A stretch of 64,000 nucleotides of DNA from Caballeronia sp. SL2Y3 (lineage in GTDB: Bacteria; Pseudomonadota; Gammaproteobacteria; Burkholderiales; Burkholderiaceae), in NCBI RefSeq assembly GCF_022879575.1, contig NZ_CP084262.1, positions 186,001 through 250,000 of the forward strand, written 5' to 3'. This document shows positions 8,701 through 17,764 of the stretch, one piece after another. The position numbers and the translations under genes are program-made. The first letter of the stretch is position 1. The number at the start of each line of letters is the position of its first letter. The notes under the pieces are model-generated. The model did not search any database, was not told the origin of the DNA, and saw nothing but the letters and a program-made list of their open reading frames with translations.

Positions 8701-9347
8701 TTGGTCTCTCGTCTTGTCGCGCTGTACTTTATTTCGGCCGCGTTCCGTATTCGGATCGAGCGATTCGATCCGCCGAAGTCTTGCGGCCGACCCCGTAGCA
8801 CCGTCGCGCTGTCCGCTTTCGAACGGAACGCGCCATTTTTTATGTGCCTGCTCATACATAAGCGAGAGCCGTGCCAAAGCTCATACCAGGAGGGGATTAG
8901 GCCGACAGTCACCGGCGCGCTCCGGTCGCTGTGCGCGGTTTTGATTCATTCGTGATTCGTCGAAAAGGCACGCGATAGGGGCATCGCTCCGCGCTTTGCA
9001 CGATATGGTCGAGTTAAAACGTTTGCGGAACCTTGTTACTGCGGAAAATGGCGTGAGGAGGCGGGTAGGGAGGAACTTAATGAGGCGTTTAAGAACGTTG
9101 CAAGGACGGTGGCGATGTCCGGGCGCGAATAGCTACCTGTAAGCCTCGCGGCCCCGAGGCGTGCGATACGTGCATCGAGCAGAAATGTTGCATTCTTGCG
9201 CGATGCAGTCTCCTCGGCGACCGAGGGTGCTGATGCTCCTCGTTCGCGACGCGAAGGCGGCGTGCGCCTCGCGAGTCAAGACCGCTGGCGTGCGAGAACG
9301 CCAATCCTTCCCCGCACGCGGTACTAGAGGCGCGCCCTGCTGTCCGC
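8701..9347. other. Gene-free region between the Crp/Fnr gene and the first chemoreceptor gene
   Basis: About 650 bp without a convincing gene. It contains the sigma-54-like element at 8861-8876 facing the Crp/Fnr gene and a short perfect stem-loop, GCCTCG/CGAGGC, at 9143-9160. Purine-rich stretches around 9050-9090 carry several ribosome-site-like motifs but no credible reading frame follows them. Confidence 0.45.
8861..8876 (-). promoter_or_regulatory. Sigma-54-like promoter element upstream of the Crp/Fnr gene
   Basis: On the minus strand the sequence reads TGGCAC-GGCTC-TCGCT. The -24 box is perfect and the spacing is correct; the -12 box is TCGC instead of TTGC. It would give a leader of about 150 nt before the ATG at 8700. 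It is a single match found by eye. Confidence 0.3.
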
Positions 9348-10889
9348 TCAGGCGGCCGTCTTGAAGACGGACATCGTCGCGCGCAGTGTTTCGGCCTGAT
9401 CCTGAAGGGAACCGGCAGCGGCCGCCGCCTGTTCGACGAGCGCGGCGTTCTGCTGCGTGACCTCGTCCATCTGGCTGATGGCCTGGTTCACCTGCTCGAT
9501 GCCGCGGCTCTGCTCGTTCGATGCAGATGCGATCTCGTCCATGATGTCGGTCACCTTCTGAATCGCCGAGCCGATCTTTTGCATCGTCTCGCCCGCGCGG
9601 CCAACGAGTTCCGTACCGTTACGCACGCGCGAACTGGAGACTTCGATCAACTCGCGAATCTCCTTCGCCGCCGTAGAGGAGCGCTGCGCGAGGCTGCGCA
9701 CTTCGCCCGCGACCACAGCGAAGCCGCGGCCCTGCTCGCCGGCGCGCGCCGCTTCCACCGCAGCGTTCAGCGCGAGGATGTTCGTCTGGAAGGAAATCCC
9801 TTCGATCATGCCGATGATCTCGCCGATCTTGTGCGAGCTTTGCTCGATCTCGGCCATCGTCCCCACGACGTCGCCTACGATCGTCGCGCCTTCTTGCGCA
9901 ACGTCGCGGGCATTCCCCGCCAAGCCGCTGGCCTGACGCGCGTTTTCAGAGTTGTGCTTCACCGCCGCGGTCAGTTCCTCCATGCTCGCTGCGGTTTCTT
10001 CGAGCGATGCCGCCTGCTGCTCGGTGCGCGATGACAAGTCCGTGTTGCCGACAGCTATTTCACGGCTTGCGCTCGCAATGGCGTTCGCGGAGGTCTTCAC
10101 GCTGTCGACCGCGCCGAGCAGTTGAGCACGCATGCGAGCCATCGAATACATGAGGCTCGAGCGGTCGTCGGGCGCCGTAGCGACCTCGACCGCGAGATTG
10201 TTGTCCGCGATCTGGTTCGCGACTTCAGCGGCGTATGCCGGTTCACCGCCCATCGAGCGCAAAATGCCGCGATTCAGGCGCAACACGACAACGCTCAGCA
10301 CAACAGCCATCACCGCAAGCGCGCCGATGCTCCATTCGAGCGACGCGTAGAACGACGCATCGATGTCATCGATGTAGACACCGGTGAGAACGAACCAGTC
10401 CCACGGCTGATACACCGACACGTAGGACATCTTGGGCTGGACTGCATTGGTGCCGGGTTTCGCGAACGAATAGTACATGTAGCCTGCGCCCTGGCGCTTG
10501 CCCACATCGATAAGCTCGCGGTACACGTAGAGGCCGTTCGGGTCCTTGAAATCCATCATCGTCTTGCCGACGAAATCCGGCTTGAAAGGATGCACAAGCA
10601 CTTTGGCCTGTGAATCGAACACGGTGAAGTAGCCGTTGTCACCGAAGCGAATATCACGGATGGCGTTGAGCGCGCCTTGCTTCGCTTGATCCTGCGTGAT
10701 CGCGCCGCTACTGGCCTGCTGGGCGAATTCACGAATGATGCTGTTCGTGACTTCGGTGGCGTGCTTGATGTCTAGCTGCGTCTGTTCAGTGCGGATCGAG
10801 CGCATGCGCAATGCATCGGCAATCGAGACTCCGGCGAGGCATACGAGGCAAAGCAGCAGAGGAAGCCAGAGTTTTTTGGAGAAGGTCAT
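9348..10889 (-). CDS. Methyl-accepting chemotaxis protein with sCache sensor
   Basis: A 513-residue inner-membrane chemoreceptor. A first transmembrane helix ([21 protein letters not shown]) is followed by a periplasmic single-Cache domain ([10 protein letters not shown]...[14 protein letters not shown]...[15 protein letters not shown]), a second helix, a HAMP-like linker, and the signalling domain with the strongly conserved hairpin [25 protein letters not shown]. Cache sensors of this type often bind small organic acids; the ligand here is unknown. The C-terminus (SVFKTAA) lacks a CheR/CheB tether, unlike the receptor at 11749. Start ATG 10887-10889 lies 28 bp after the cheW stop, so it is co-transcribed with cheW. 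No clear Shine-Dalgarno is visible. Confidence 0.93.
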   Translation of the reverse strand: MTFSKKLWLPLLLCLVCLAGVSIADALRMRSIRTEQTQLDIKHATEVTNSIIREFAQQASSGAITQDQAKQGALNAIRDIRFGDNGYFTVFDSQAKVLVHPFKPDFVGKTMMDFKDPNGLYVYRELIDVGKRQGAGYMYYSFAKPGTNAVQPKMSYVSVYQPWDWFVLTGVYIDDIDASFYASLEWSIGALAVMAVVLSVVVLRLNRGILRSMGGEPAYAAEVANQIADNNLAVEVATAPDDRSSLMYSMARMRAQLLGAVDSVKTSANAIASASREIAVGNTDLSSRTEQQAASLEETAASMEELTAAVKHNSENARQASGLAGNARDVAQEGATIVGDVVGTMAEIEQSSHKIGEIIGMIEGISFQTNILALNAAVEAARAGEQGRGFAVVAGEVRSLAQRSSTAAKEIRELIEVSSSRVRNGTELVGRAGETMQKIGSAIQKVTDIMDEIASASNEQSRGIEQVNQAISQMDEVTQQNAALVEQAAAAAGSLQDQAETLRATMSVFKTAA

Positions 10890-10917
10890 GTCGTTAGCGG
10901 GTGGGTTCGTTGGCGTG

Positions 10918-11405
10918 TCAGGCGGTAACACTTTCGATCAGCGACATTTCTTCGCTGGTCACGAGTTTCTCGATGTCCATCAGGATCAACATTCGGTTGT
11001 CGATCGTCCCGATGCCGGTGATGTAGTCGGTGTCGAGCGTCGAGTTGAAGCCCGGCGCAGGACGAATCTGCTCGGGCGTAAGCGTCTGCACGTCCGATAC
11101 GCCGTCAACGACGATGCCGACCACGCGGCCGGCCACGTTGAGCACGACGACAACCGTCTGTTCGTCATACGCGGCGCGCTCCAACTCGAATTTCAGGCGC
11201 ATATCGGCGATCGGCGCGATCACCCCGCGCAGGTTGATCACGCCCTTGATGAACACGGGTGCATTGGAAACGCGCGTCACCGCGTCGTATCCGCGAATTT
11301 CCTGGACCTTGAGAATGTCGATGCCGTACTGCTCCTGGCCCAGGTTGAAGATGAGAATTCCTGGCCGCCCGCTTCGGGCGCACCGTGTCTGTGATCGCTG
11401 TTCAT
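10918..11405 (-). pseudogene. cheW: cheW, coupling protein gene with an apparent 1-bp frameshift near the N-terminus
   Basis: CheW links chemoreceptors to the CheA kinase. Starting at ATG 11403-11405 the frame reads [17 protein letters not shown], a typical CheW N-terminus, then breaks at the GAATTC at 11355-11360. One frame over, it resumes as [19 protein letters not shown] and runs through the complete CheW fold ([28 protein letters not shown]) to the stop at 10918. Restoring one C after GAATTC would rejoin the two parts exactly. A longer open frame upstream of the break exists in the downstream frame but encodes Arg/Pro-rich sequence unlike CheW. So this is either a real frameshift mutation or a sequencing/assembly error. 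It sits directly upstream of the receptor gene at 9348-10889. Confidence 0.85.
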
Positions 11406-11748
11406 TTCCGCAAGTGCTGGTTCGAGGGTACTCGCGCACCCACACCCCAGGGCGGACGCGCGCCGTAGTTTCAGACAACGGCATCGTGGAAAGAAACTGA
11501 ACAGCGCGCCGCACGTTTCTAAGTTCTCCGGCTGGGTCGCAAACTTTGCGACTCCCGATCAGCCTGTCCAGCGGCAAGGACCACGAGATCTGTGGCGCAA
11601 AGGCTCGCGGCACGCACTGCGGCGTTGTTCCTGGCAATAGTTACCGCAGAACACCAATATATCGGGCGGCGGTGAACCGTTTGTCCTCGACTGTTGTGCG
11701 TGCGTTGCCGATAACCATTGAAATGCAATCGCCACTAAAGGAGCTCAC
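11406..11748. other. Divergent control region of the chemotaxis island
   Basis: About 340 bp between cheW (minus) and the second receptor (plus). It holds a sigma-28-like element facing the plus-strand unit at 11688-11714. No matching TTATCGGC box was seen facing cheW. Confidence 0.5.
11688..11714 (+). promoter_or_regulatory. Sigma-28 (FliA)-type promoter candidate
   Basis: GCCGATAA at 11707-11714 is a perfect match to the FliA -10 box. The region 11 nt upstream (11688-11695, CGACTGTT) is only a partial match to TAAAGTTT. It lies 34 bp before the ATG of the receptor gene. Receptor genes are classical late flagellar-regulon members, which supports the call. Confidence 0.5.
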
Positions 11749-13470
11749 ATGCAGTTCAGGAATATCCGCATCGCAGCCAAGCTCGGTATCGGCTTCGGCA
11801 TCGCCCTGTTGTCGCTGTGCTTGATCGGCGGCTTGGCTTTGCTTCAAGTCTCGCGGGTTTATCGAGGTACGGAAGACATCGCGCAGAACTGGTTACCCAG
11901 TGTGCAAACGCTAAGCGATATTCGCGCATCGGCGAACGCCGTCAGACGTGCGACGTTGGTGATGGTGCTGACGACCGATGCTCAGGAGAGGGAAAGACAA
12001 GTGCAGAAGCACACCGATGCTCTGCAAGCGCTCAACAGCGCGATCTCCAAATATCAGACGATGGTGTCCTCGTCGGAAGAGAAGCAGGTCTTCGACGATC
12101 TGAAGGCCGCGTTGTCGGTCTACCTGACGGCCGACGCAAAAATCGTTTCAATGGTACGCGACGGCGATGGCCACTTCGACGAAGTTCGCCTCCTTGCTGG
12201 AAATGAATCTTCTCTTCTCTTGGCACCGGTGATGGAGTTGATCGACAAGGATGTCGCGATCAACAGAAAGGGCGCCAACGATGCGGCCGACGCGGCCGCC
12301 AGTAATTATCACAGTACCTTTGTTGTGACGGCGATTTTGCTGGTGCTCGCCTTGCTCGGCAGCGTCGGCGCCGCCGTGCTGATCACGCGCTCCATCGTGG
12401 CGCCGATTCGTCGCTCGGTACAGGTGGCAGAGACTGTCGCCGAAGGCGATCTGACGTCCGTGATCGTCGACGACGCGAAAGACGAAACGGGCCAATTGTT
12501 GCGTGCACTTCGCAACATGAACGAGCGTCTGTCTGACCTCGTCGGTCAGGTCCGCACGGGAAGCCAGAGCATCGCCACCGCGTCTGCACAGATCGCAGCG
12601 GGCAACACTGACCTCAGCCAGCGAACCGAAGAGCAGGCCGCGTCGTTGGAAGAGACGGCCGCGAGCATGGAAGAACTGACCTCGGCGGTGAAGCAAAACA
12701 GCGAGAACGCCATGCAGGGCAACAAGCTCGCATCGAACGCGTCTGAGCTAGCGGAACGCGGGGGCGAGGTCGTTGGCCGTGTTGTCGAAACGATGAAGGA
12801 AATCAGCGCGAGTTCGTCCAAGGTGGCTGAGATCATCGCAGTGATCGAGGGCATCGCCTTTCAGACGAATATTCTTGCGCTGAACGCGGCTGTCGAAGCG
12901 GCTCGGGCAGGCGAGGAGGGGCGAGGCTTCGCCGTCGTAGCCGGTGAGGTGCGCACGCTGGCACAGCGAAGCGCAACGGCTGCAAAGGAAATCAAAGACC
13001 TGATCGGTGCATCGGTCGATAAGGTCAGCGTCGGCTCGCAGCTTGTCGAAGAGGCGGGCGAGACAATGACCGAGGTGGTGACGTCGGTGAAGCGCGTCGC
13101 GGACCTGATGGGCGCGATCTCCGCGGCTTCGACGGAGCAGCACGCGGGCATCGAACAAGTCAACGTAGCCGTCTCGCAGATGGACGAGGTCACGCAGCAG
13201 AACGCCGCGCTCGTTGAACAAGCCAGTGCCGCCGCGCAGTCGATGGCGCAGCAGTCCGGTGCCCTGCGCGATGTCGTCTCGATCTTCAAGGTCAACGACG
13301 CCAGCAGCTTCGAACAAAAGCCGGTGGCCGCACGCTCGGAACCGGTGTTGCCGGCGGCGAGCGCTAGCGCAAAGTTGGCTCGACGGTCGTCGTCGCCTTC
13401 CCAACGCCCCAAGGCGGCCGTTGCAGCGGAATTCGCATCCGCCGACAGTGGCGATTGGTCGACGTTCTGA
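11749..13470 (+). CDS. Methyl-accepting chemotaxis protein with 4-helix-bundle sensor and C-terminal tether
   Basis: A 573-residue chemoreceptor: transmembrane helix ([21 protein letters not shown]), a periplasmic four-helix-bundle ligand domain (about residues 35-185), a second helix ([19 protein letters not shown]), a HAMP domain ([20 protein letters not shown]) and a full signalling hairpin with [20 protein letters not shown]. The protein ends in DWSTF, which fits the xWxxF pentapeptide that tethers CheR and CheB to high-abundance receptors (NWETF in E. coli Tsr/Tar). A 50-residue flexible linker precedes it. Start: AAAGGAG before ATG. It leads a three-gene unit with a 123-residue unknown and cheY, behind a sigma-28-like promoter. 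Confidence 0.94.
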   Translation: MQFRNIRIAAKLGIGFGIALLSLCLIGGLALLQVSRVYRGTEDIAQNWLPSVQTLSDIRASANAVRRATLVMVLTTDAQERERQVQKHTDALQALNSAISKYQTMVSSSEEKQVFDDLKAALSVYLTADAKIVSMVRDGDGHFDEVRLLAGNESSLLLAPVMELIDKDVAINRKGANDAADAAASNYHSTFVVTAILLVLALLGSVGAAVLITRSIVAPIRRSVQVAETVAEGDLTSVIVDDAKDETGQLLRALRNMNERLSDLVGQVRTGSQSIATASAQIAAGNTDLSQRTEEQAASLEETAASMEELTSAVKQNSENAMQGNKLASNASELAERGGEVVGRVVETMKEISASSSKVAEIIAVIEGIAFQTNILALNAAVEAARAGEEGRGFAVVAGEVRTLAQRSATAAKEIKDLIGASVDKVSVGSQLVEEAGETMTEVVTSVKRVADLMGAISAASTEQHAGIEQVNVAVSQMDEVTQQNAALVEQASAAAQSMAQQSGALRDVVSIFKVNDASSFEQKPVAARSEPVLPAASASAKLARRSSSPSQRPKAAVAAEFASADSGDWSTF

Positions 13471-13485
13471 TCGCGGAGGCGCCTC

Positions 13486-13857
13486 ATGTCGCTAAAGACT
13501 GACGGCCCGAGGCCAGAGGCGCATTCTTCCCTGTTCCCGCCTTCCGACGAAGGACCGCAGAGGGATGTCGCGATTCGTCATGAGATGGGTGACATGGTCA
13601 AGCAACTGCATGAACTTCGTCGTCGGCTCGAGGAGATCGACGGCAAGCTTGCGCGGGACGCGGTCGAGGCGGTCATCAGGGCCTGCTTCCAACTAGACGA
13701 ATTTCTGCGGTCATCCGGCACTTCGCCCGGCGGCGGGGTCGAGACAGGCCTCGCCATACGTCCGCGCGCAACTACGCAGTTGACGCCGCGTCAGGCCGCG
13801 CTCGCGCAGTTGGAACGGGCGCACAAAGAGAAAGAAGCATCAACAGATAAGGAGTAA
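13486..13857 (+). CDS. 123-residue coiled-coil protein between a chemoreceptor and cheY
   Basis: Small soluble protein with a charged central helix likely to form a coiled coil (MVKQLHELRRRLEEIDGKLARDAVEAVIRACFQLDEFL) and a disordered, charged C-terminus. It has a clear CGGAGG ribosome site, and only 15 bp separate it from the receptor gene and 4 bp from cheY, so it is surely co-translated with a chemotaxis function. It is too short for CheZ and lacks a CheZ active-site motif that I can see. A role as receptor- or CheY-associated adaptor is inference from context. Confidence 0.75.
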   Translation: MSLKTDGPRPEAHSSLFPPSDEGPQRDVAIRHEMGDMVKQLHELRRRLEEIDGKLARDAVEAVIRACFQLDEFLRSSGTSPGGGVETGLAIRPRATTQLTPRQAALAQLERAHKEKEASTDKE

Positions 13858-13861
13858 GGAA

Positions 13862-14284
13862 ATGCGGTTGCTGGTAGTCGATGATCTGACCACGATGCGC
13901 AGCTTGATTCGGAAGATGCTGAAGACGATCGGTTACACCACCATCGAAGAAGCAGTCGATGGCATTCAGGCGCTCGACAGGCTGAAAGAGCAGCGCTTTG
14001 ACCTCGTCATTACTGACTGGAACATGCCCAATATGGACGGGTTGACCCTGCTGCAGGAAATTCGCAAGTCCGAGCATCACGGTGACGTACCGGTGCTGAT
14101 GGTGACTGCCGAAAAGAAAAGAGAGAACGTGCTGGCGGCAATTCAAGCCGGTGCTAGCGGCTATGTCGTGAAGCCCTTCTCCGAGGCTGCACTGGCCGAC
14201 AAGCTGGCGCAAATTGCGCCGCTTCCGAAAACCGATGCCGCCGAAGATCGCGGCTCAGCGGTCTTCGGTGCTGTCTTTATGTGA
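13862..14284 (+). CDS. cheY: CheY-type response regulator
   Basis: Stand-alone receiver domain of 140 residues. Acidic pocket D7/D8 (VVDD), phosphoacceptor D52 (VITDWNMPNMDG), T82 (MVTAE) and K104 (VVKPF) are all present, so it should be phosphorylated by CheA and act on the flagellar switch or as a phosphate sink. It has a C-terminal tail of about 20 residues beyond the usual CheY end. Its place in an operon with one receptor, away from cheA, suggests an accessory CheY; no cheA, cheR or cheB is in the window. Confidence 0.93.
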   Translation: MRLLVVDDLTTMRSLIRKMLKTIGYTTIEEAVDGIQALDRLKEQRFDLVITDWNMPNMDGLTLLQEIRKSEHHGDVPVLMVTAEKKRENVLAAIQAGASGYVVKPFSEAALADKLAQIAPLPKTDAAEDRGSAVFGAVFM

Positions 14285-14332
14285 CTACGTCGTCAGCGTA
14301 AGCCGGCATTCGTACGACACGAAGCTATGGCA

Positions 14333-14353
14333 CGGCGGACGGCGGACGGCGGA
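14333..14353. repeat. Three tandem copies of the heptamer CGGCGGA
   Basis: Exact triple repeat about 50 bp after cheY. The last copy runs into an imperfect inverted repeat (ACGGCGG...CCG with a bulge, then CCGT) that could act as a weak terminator. Confidence 0.6.
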
Positions 14354-14742
14354 GGCTCGCCGACCGTCGTTCGTTCAAAGGATGGCTGGTTTCGTTAGAT
14401 ACGCACGCCGCGGATAGCGGCGCGTCTGCGCGCGTCGTCGCATGAGACGGGGACCAGTCTGGCCTGCGGCATAAGGTGGCCGCTGATCTTGCGAATGATG
14501 CTGAAAATCCGTGACATCGCGCACCTCGAACGTTCGTTTCGGGAAGAAGCGGGCATTGGTGACCGCCTAATTGCGATGTCGGCCGCCCCATGCTGTTTCT
14601 TTAGAACTACCGACGGCTGTTAACCCTTACTTCCGCCGCCGCCGAGAAGGCCCCGGTTGCGCGGCCCGAGATCGACCAACGGCGGTTGCGGTCAATCGTC
14701 GTTGTTTTGGCGCATTGCTTTCATTTTCGGCGTCTGATTTTG

Positions 14743-14768
14743 CAGGCGCGTTCTGATAGCCGCGCCTG
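14743..14768. terminator. Strong stem-loop without T-tract
   Basis: CAGGCGCG (14743-14750) and CGCGCCTG (14761-14768) form a perfect 8-bp GC-rich stem with a 10-nt loop. It may terminate read-through from cheY or stabilise a transcript end; no U-run follows on either strand. Confidence 0.35.
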
Positions 14769-14905
14769 TCGCATCCCGACGAAACGGTGAAGAGCGTCCT
14801 GGCCTACGTCATCGCGTGTCCGCACACGAAATACAGGAATAAATCGCTGGGACGCGGTTTGCATCGACTATAAGCCCGCGTATCCGAATCCCGGCAAGAA
14901 CCGCG

Positions 14906-14933
14906 TTGTTATACCTTTGGGTTTTTGTATAGT
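14906..14933 (+). promoter_or_regulatory. Sigma-70-like promoter candidate for the adhesin gene
   Basis: TTGTTA and TATAGT are separated by 16 bp in a locally A/T-rich stretch. The -10 box matches consensus at five of six positions and the -35 box at four. It faces the adhesin gene 280 bp downstream. Confidence 0.4.
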
Positions 14934-15189
14934 AACCAGCGCGAGGCGAGGCGGCCGCGATTTACAGCGCATATGCCAAGACTGACCCTCGGGGCACGCC
15001 TTCGCCGTTTCAGTACAAGAGCGCACCTGGCAACGGCGCGCGCTGGTCTGGGACGGTCGTTCGCTAACGCTACGCTACTCGAAGCATCCGCGGCCCGGTA
15101 CTGGATGTAAGCGTTCTTTGTTAGTAGGCTATTAGAGGGCGGCGTCGCGCAAAGCCGCGCTTTTCGCCAATGCGCTTCGACGTTCCGCC

Positions 15190-15208
15190 CCGCAGGGGGC
15201 TGCGGAGG
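15190..15208 (+). promoter_or_regulatory. Hairpin covering the ribosome site of the adhesin gene
   Basis: CCGCAG (15190-15195) pairs with CTGCGG (15200-15205) around a GGGG loop. The Shine-Dalgarno GGAGG is at 15204-15208, so its first two bases lie in the stem, 5 nt before the ATG at 15213. This could damp translation initiation. Confidence 0.45.
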
Positions 15209-15212
15209 ATTT

Positions 15213-17606
15213 ATGCGCTTCAGTCGCTTGATGAGAAACGCGTACGTCGAACGGCAGCGCCGCCGTTTGCCGCCTTTCACCTCATCGCGGATGAGTACGG
15301 CGGTGCGGATCGCCTTCATCGCCGGCATCGCGAGCGCCGGCGCCCATGCGGCGCAGCCGCTGCCGGTCGGCGGGGCGTTCGTCGTCGGGACGGGCAACAT
15401 CGCGCAGAGCGGCAACGTCCTGACCGTCACGCAGTCGGGGTATCGGGGCATCATCGAGTGGAAGGGATTCTCGATTGCGCCGGGCCATACAGTGTCGATC
15501 GCAAACGGCTCCGGCGCGACGCTCAACCGGGTCATCGGCAACGATGTCTCCGCCATCTACGGCACGCTCAAGGCGACCGGCAGCGTGTGGCTCATCAATC
15601 CGCACGGCGTGCTCATCGGGCCGAGCGGCGTGGTGTCGACGGGCGGGCGCTTCGTCGCCTCGACGCTCGATGTCAGCAACGACGACTTCAACGTCTCTTA
15701 CCAGACCTTGTTCAAAGGCACGTCCAACGCGGATGTGGTCAACCTCGGCAAGATCAGTTCTTCCGGCGGCGACGTCTTTCTGATCTCGGCGCACAAGATC
15801 CTTAATGCAGGCACGATCGAGGCGCCCGCCGGCACGGCGGAAATGGCGGCGGGCCGCACGGTCAGTCTGGTGGACAGCACCTATGGCCCGCAGATCGGCG
15901 TCGCGGTCGGAAGCGGCGCGACCGTGACCGACTCCGGTCCGGTGCGGGCGGCGCTCATCAATCTGCAGGCGGCAGACGGCAATATCTTCGCGCTCGCCGG
16001 GCGATCCGGCGCATTGCGCGCCACGGCCACGGCCACGCGCGGCGGCCAGGTCTGGCTGGTCGCGGAAACCGGCACCGTGGATGCGCGCGGCGCGGCCATC
16101 AGCGCGCATGACGCGGACGGCACGGGCGGCGCGGTCAACGTGAGGGGCAGGAACGTGCGGATCGGCGGCGCGCAGATCGACACATCGAGGATAGAGCTCA
16201 CCACTGCGGACTTCGCGATCGACGCACCCACGGCGCAAACGCTCGGCGCGAGCCTGAGCGGCGGCGCATCCGTGACCGTGAACGCGGACGGCGCGGACGG
16301 CAAGTTCGGCGCGAACGGCGAGGGCAACATCGACGTGGGCTCGAGCCTTCGCTGGACCGGCGCCGCGCCGCTTCAGTTGCTGGCTGCGCACTCGCTGAGC
16401 ATCGCGCCGGGGGCGACGATCGCCAACGAGGGCAGCGCATCGCTCACGCTGAATGCGGATGCGCATGGCTTCGACAAAGGCGGCAGCGTGACCAATCGCG
16501 GGACCATCGACTGGTCGCGCAGCACAGGGATCGTATCGGCGTTATACGACATCAATGGCAGCTATACCGCAGGCACGGTCCGCACGAATGCGGCGTGGCG
16601 GCCCGCACCGTTCAGCGGCCTGCTCACGCAATACACCGCGTACAAGCTCGTCAATAGCGCCGCCGATCTCAGCGCGATAAAGAACGACCTCGCAGGCACG
16701 TATGCGCTCGGCAACAGCCTCTATGTTCCCAATGCAGGTGACGCCGCCAATATCGGCACGGCGGCCGCGCCTTTCGCCGGACAGTTCGACGGCATGGGAC
16801 ACGTACCGACGGTCGCGAACATGTCGGGCGGAACGACGACCGGCCTGTTCGGCGTGATCGGGCGGGGCGCCATCGTGCGCAACTTCACGCTTGCCGAAGC
16901 CAGCGCGAGTTCGGCGGGCGGCGCGGTCGGGCTGATCGCAGGCGAGAACGATGGGCGCATCGTGAACGTCGGCGCAACGGGCGAAGTCACCTCCACCGGT
17001 AGCGGCGGCCGCGCGGGCGGTCTGGTCGGCATCAATCGCGGCACCGTCGAGCAGGCCTGGACGGGCGTGACCATCGACGGCGCGGGCACGGTCGGCGGGC
17101 TGGCCGGACAGAACGACGGCACCGTGCGCCAGTCTTTCGCGGAAGGAAGGATGACGGCGGGCAATCAAGCGACGCTCGGCGGACTCGTCGGCCAGAACAA
17201 TGGCCACATCACGCAGTCTTACGCGGATGCGACGCTGTCCGGCGGCGCGGTTGTGGGCGCGGTTGTGGGCGGGCTGGTCGGCGCGAATCGCGGTGGCATC
17301 TGCCAGTCGTATTCGGAATCGACCTTCACGCCGCCGGCGGGCACGAAGGCGGGCGGGATTGCCGGCGGGATTGCCGGGACGAACAGCGGGCGAATCGCCG
17401 GGAACGTGTTCTGGAACAAGGACGCGTTCATCGCGGCGGCGGGCGTGGGATCGGGCAACGCGGTGCCGGCGTCGAGCGGGCTGACGAACGAGCAGATCGG
17501 ACAAACTTCCAGCTACGGCCCGAGCTGGAATTTCAGCGCCAATGGCGTCTGGTCCATGCCGAGTTCGTACACTGGACCGTATCTGCGCTGGTTCTTCGGA
17601 TCGTGA
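15213..17606 (+). CDS. TpsA-like exported adhesin with TPS domain and GLUG repeats
   Basis: A 797-residue predicted large surface/exoprotein of the filamentous-haemagglutinin type. A long N-terminal signal region ends near AHAA, then the two-partner-secretion domain follows (PVGGAFVVGTGNI..., GSVWLINPHGVLIGPSG near residue 129, the counterpart of the NPNG motif). The passenger is a Gly/Ala-rich beta-helix, and residues about 560-720 contain GLUG-type repeats (GGLVGINRGTVEQAW, GGLAGQNDGTVRQSF, GGLVGQNNGHITQSY, GGLVGANRGGICQSY). Such proteins are moved across the outer membrane by a TpsB/FhaB-partner channel; no tpsB gene is visible within the window, so the partner must lie elsewhere. It ends before a stem-loop and is convergent with the next gene. 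A role in adhesion or aggregation is inferred from the family. Confidence 0.88.
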   Translation: MRFSRLMRNAYVERQRRRLPPFTSSRMSTAVRIAFIAGIASAGAHAAQPLPVGGAFVVGTGNIAQSGNVLTVTQSGYRGIIEWKGFSIAPGHTVSIANGSGATLNRVIGNDVSAIYGTLKATGSVWLINPHGVLIGPSGVVSTGGRFVASTLDVSNDDFNVSYQTLFKGTSNADVVNLGKISSSGGDVFLISAHKILNAGTIEAPAGTAEMAAGRTVSLVDSTYGPQIGVAVGSGATVTDSGPVRAALINLQAADGNIFALAGRSGALRATATATRGGQVWLVAETGTVDARGAAISAHDADGTGGAVNVRGRNVRIGGAQIDTSRIELTTADFAIDAPTAQTLGASLSGGASVTVNADGADGKFGANGEGNIDVGSSLRWTGAAPLQLLAAHSLSIAPGATIANEGSASLTLNADAHGFDKGGSVTNRGTIDWSRSTGIVSALYDINGSYTAGTVRTNAAWRPAPFSGLLTQYTAYKLVNSAADLSAIKNDLAGTYALGNSLYVPNAGDAANIGTAAAPFAGQFDGMGHVPTVANMSGGTTTGLFGVIGRGAIVRNFTLAEASASSAGGAVGLIAGENDGRIVNVGATGEVTSTGSGGRAGGLVGINRGTVEQAWTGVTIDGAGTVGGLAGQNDGTVRQSFAEGRMTAGNQATLGGLVGQNNGHITQSYADATLSGGAVVGAVVGGLVGANRGGICQSYSESTFTPPAGTKAGGIAGGIAGTNSGRIAGNVFWNKDAFIAAAGVGSGNAVPASSGLTNEQIGQTSSYGPSWNFSANGVWSMPSSYTGPYLRWFFGS

Positions 17607-17712
17607 GTGCATCTGACCGGGGCCGTCGCTCGTTGCCGCCAGCAGCGGCGCCATCAGGTCGCTGACCGGCGTTGAGACTTGCGGATGCACCTCTGCTTTT
17701 TTATGACGGCTG

Positions 17713-17742
17713 CCGAGCGACGACGATGCACCCGTCGCTCGG
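17713..17742. terminator. Inverted repeat between convergent genes
   Basis: CCGAGCGACG (17713-17722) and CGTCGCTCGG (17733-17742) form a perfect 10-bp stem with a 10-nt loop between the adhesin gene (plus) and the NlpC/P60-like gene (minus). No T-tract follows on either strand; a T-run lies before it on the plus strand. It may serve as a bidirectional transcript-end structure. Confidence 0.5.
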
Positions 17743-17764
17743 GCTGGCCAGTCCCCGACGACTC

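Larger units (their letters stand above)
14285..15212. other. Long gene-free region between cheY and the adhesin gene
   Basis: About 930 bp with no convincing gene. Items seen: a heptamer CGGCGGA repeated three times (14333-14353), with the last copy running into an imperfect stem-loop; a strong stem-loop CAGGCGCG/CGCGCCTG with a 10-nt loop (14743-14768), without a T-tract; a sigma-70-like promoter at 14906-14933; and a hairpin at the adhesin ribosome site (15190-15205). The promoter would give the adhesin mRNA a leader of about 270 nt. Confidence 0.5.

Noticed and set aside
14750..14874. Frame reading HPDETVKSVLAYVIACPHTK upstream of the adhesin gene
   Set aside because: Short, no ribosome site, no recognised family; kept only as a possible decayed sequence.
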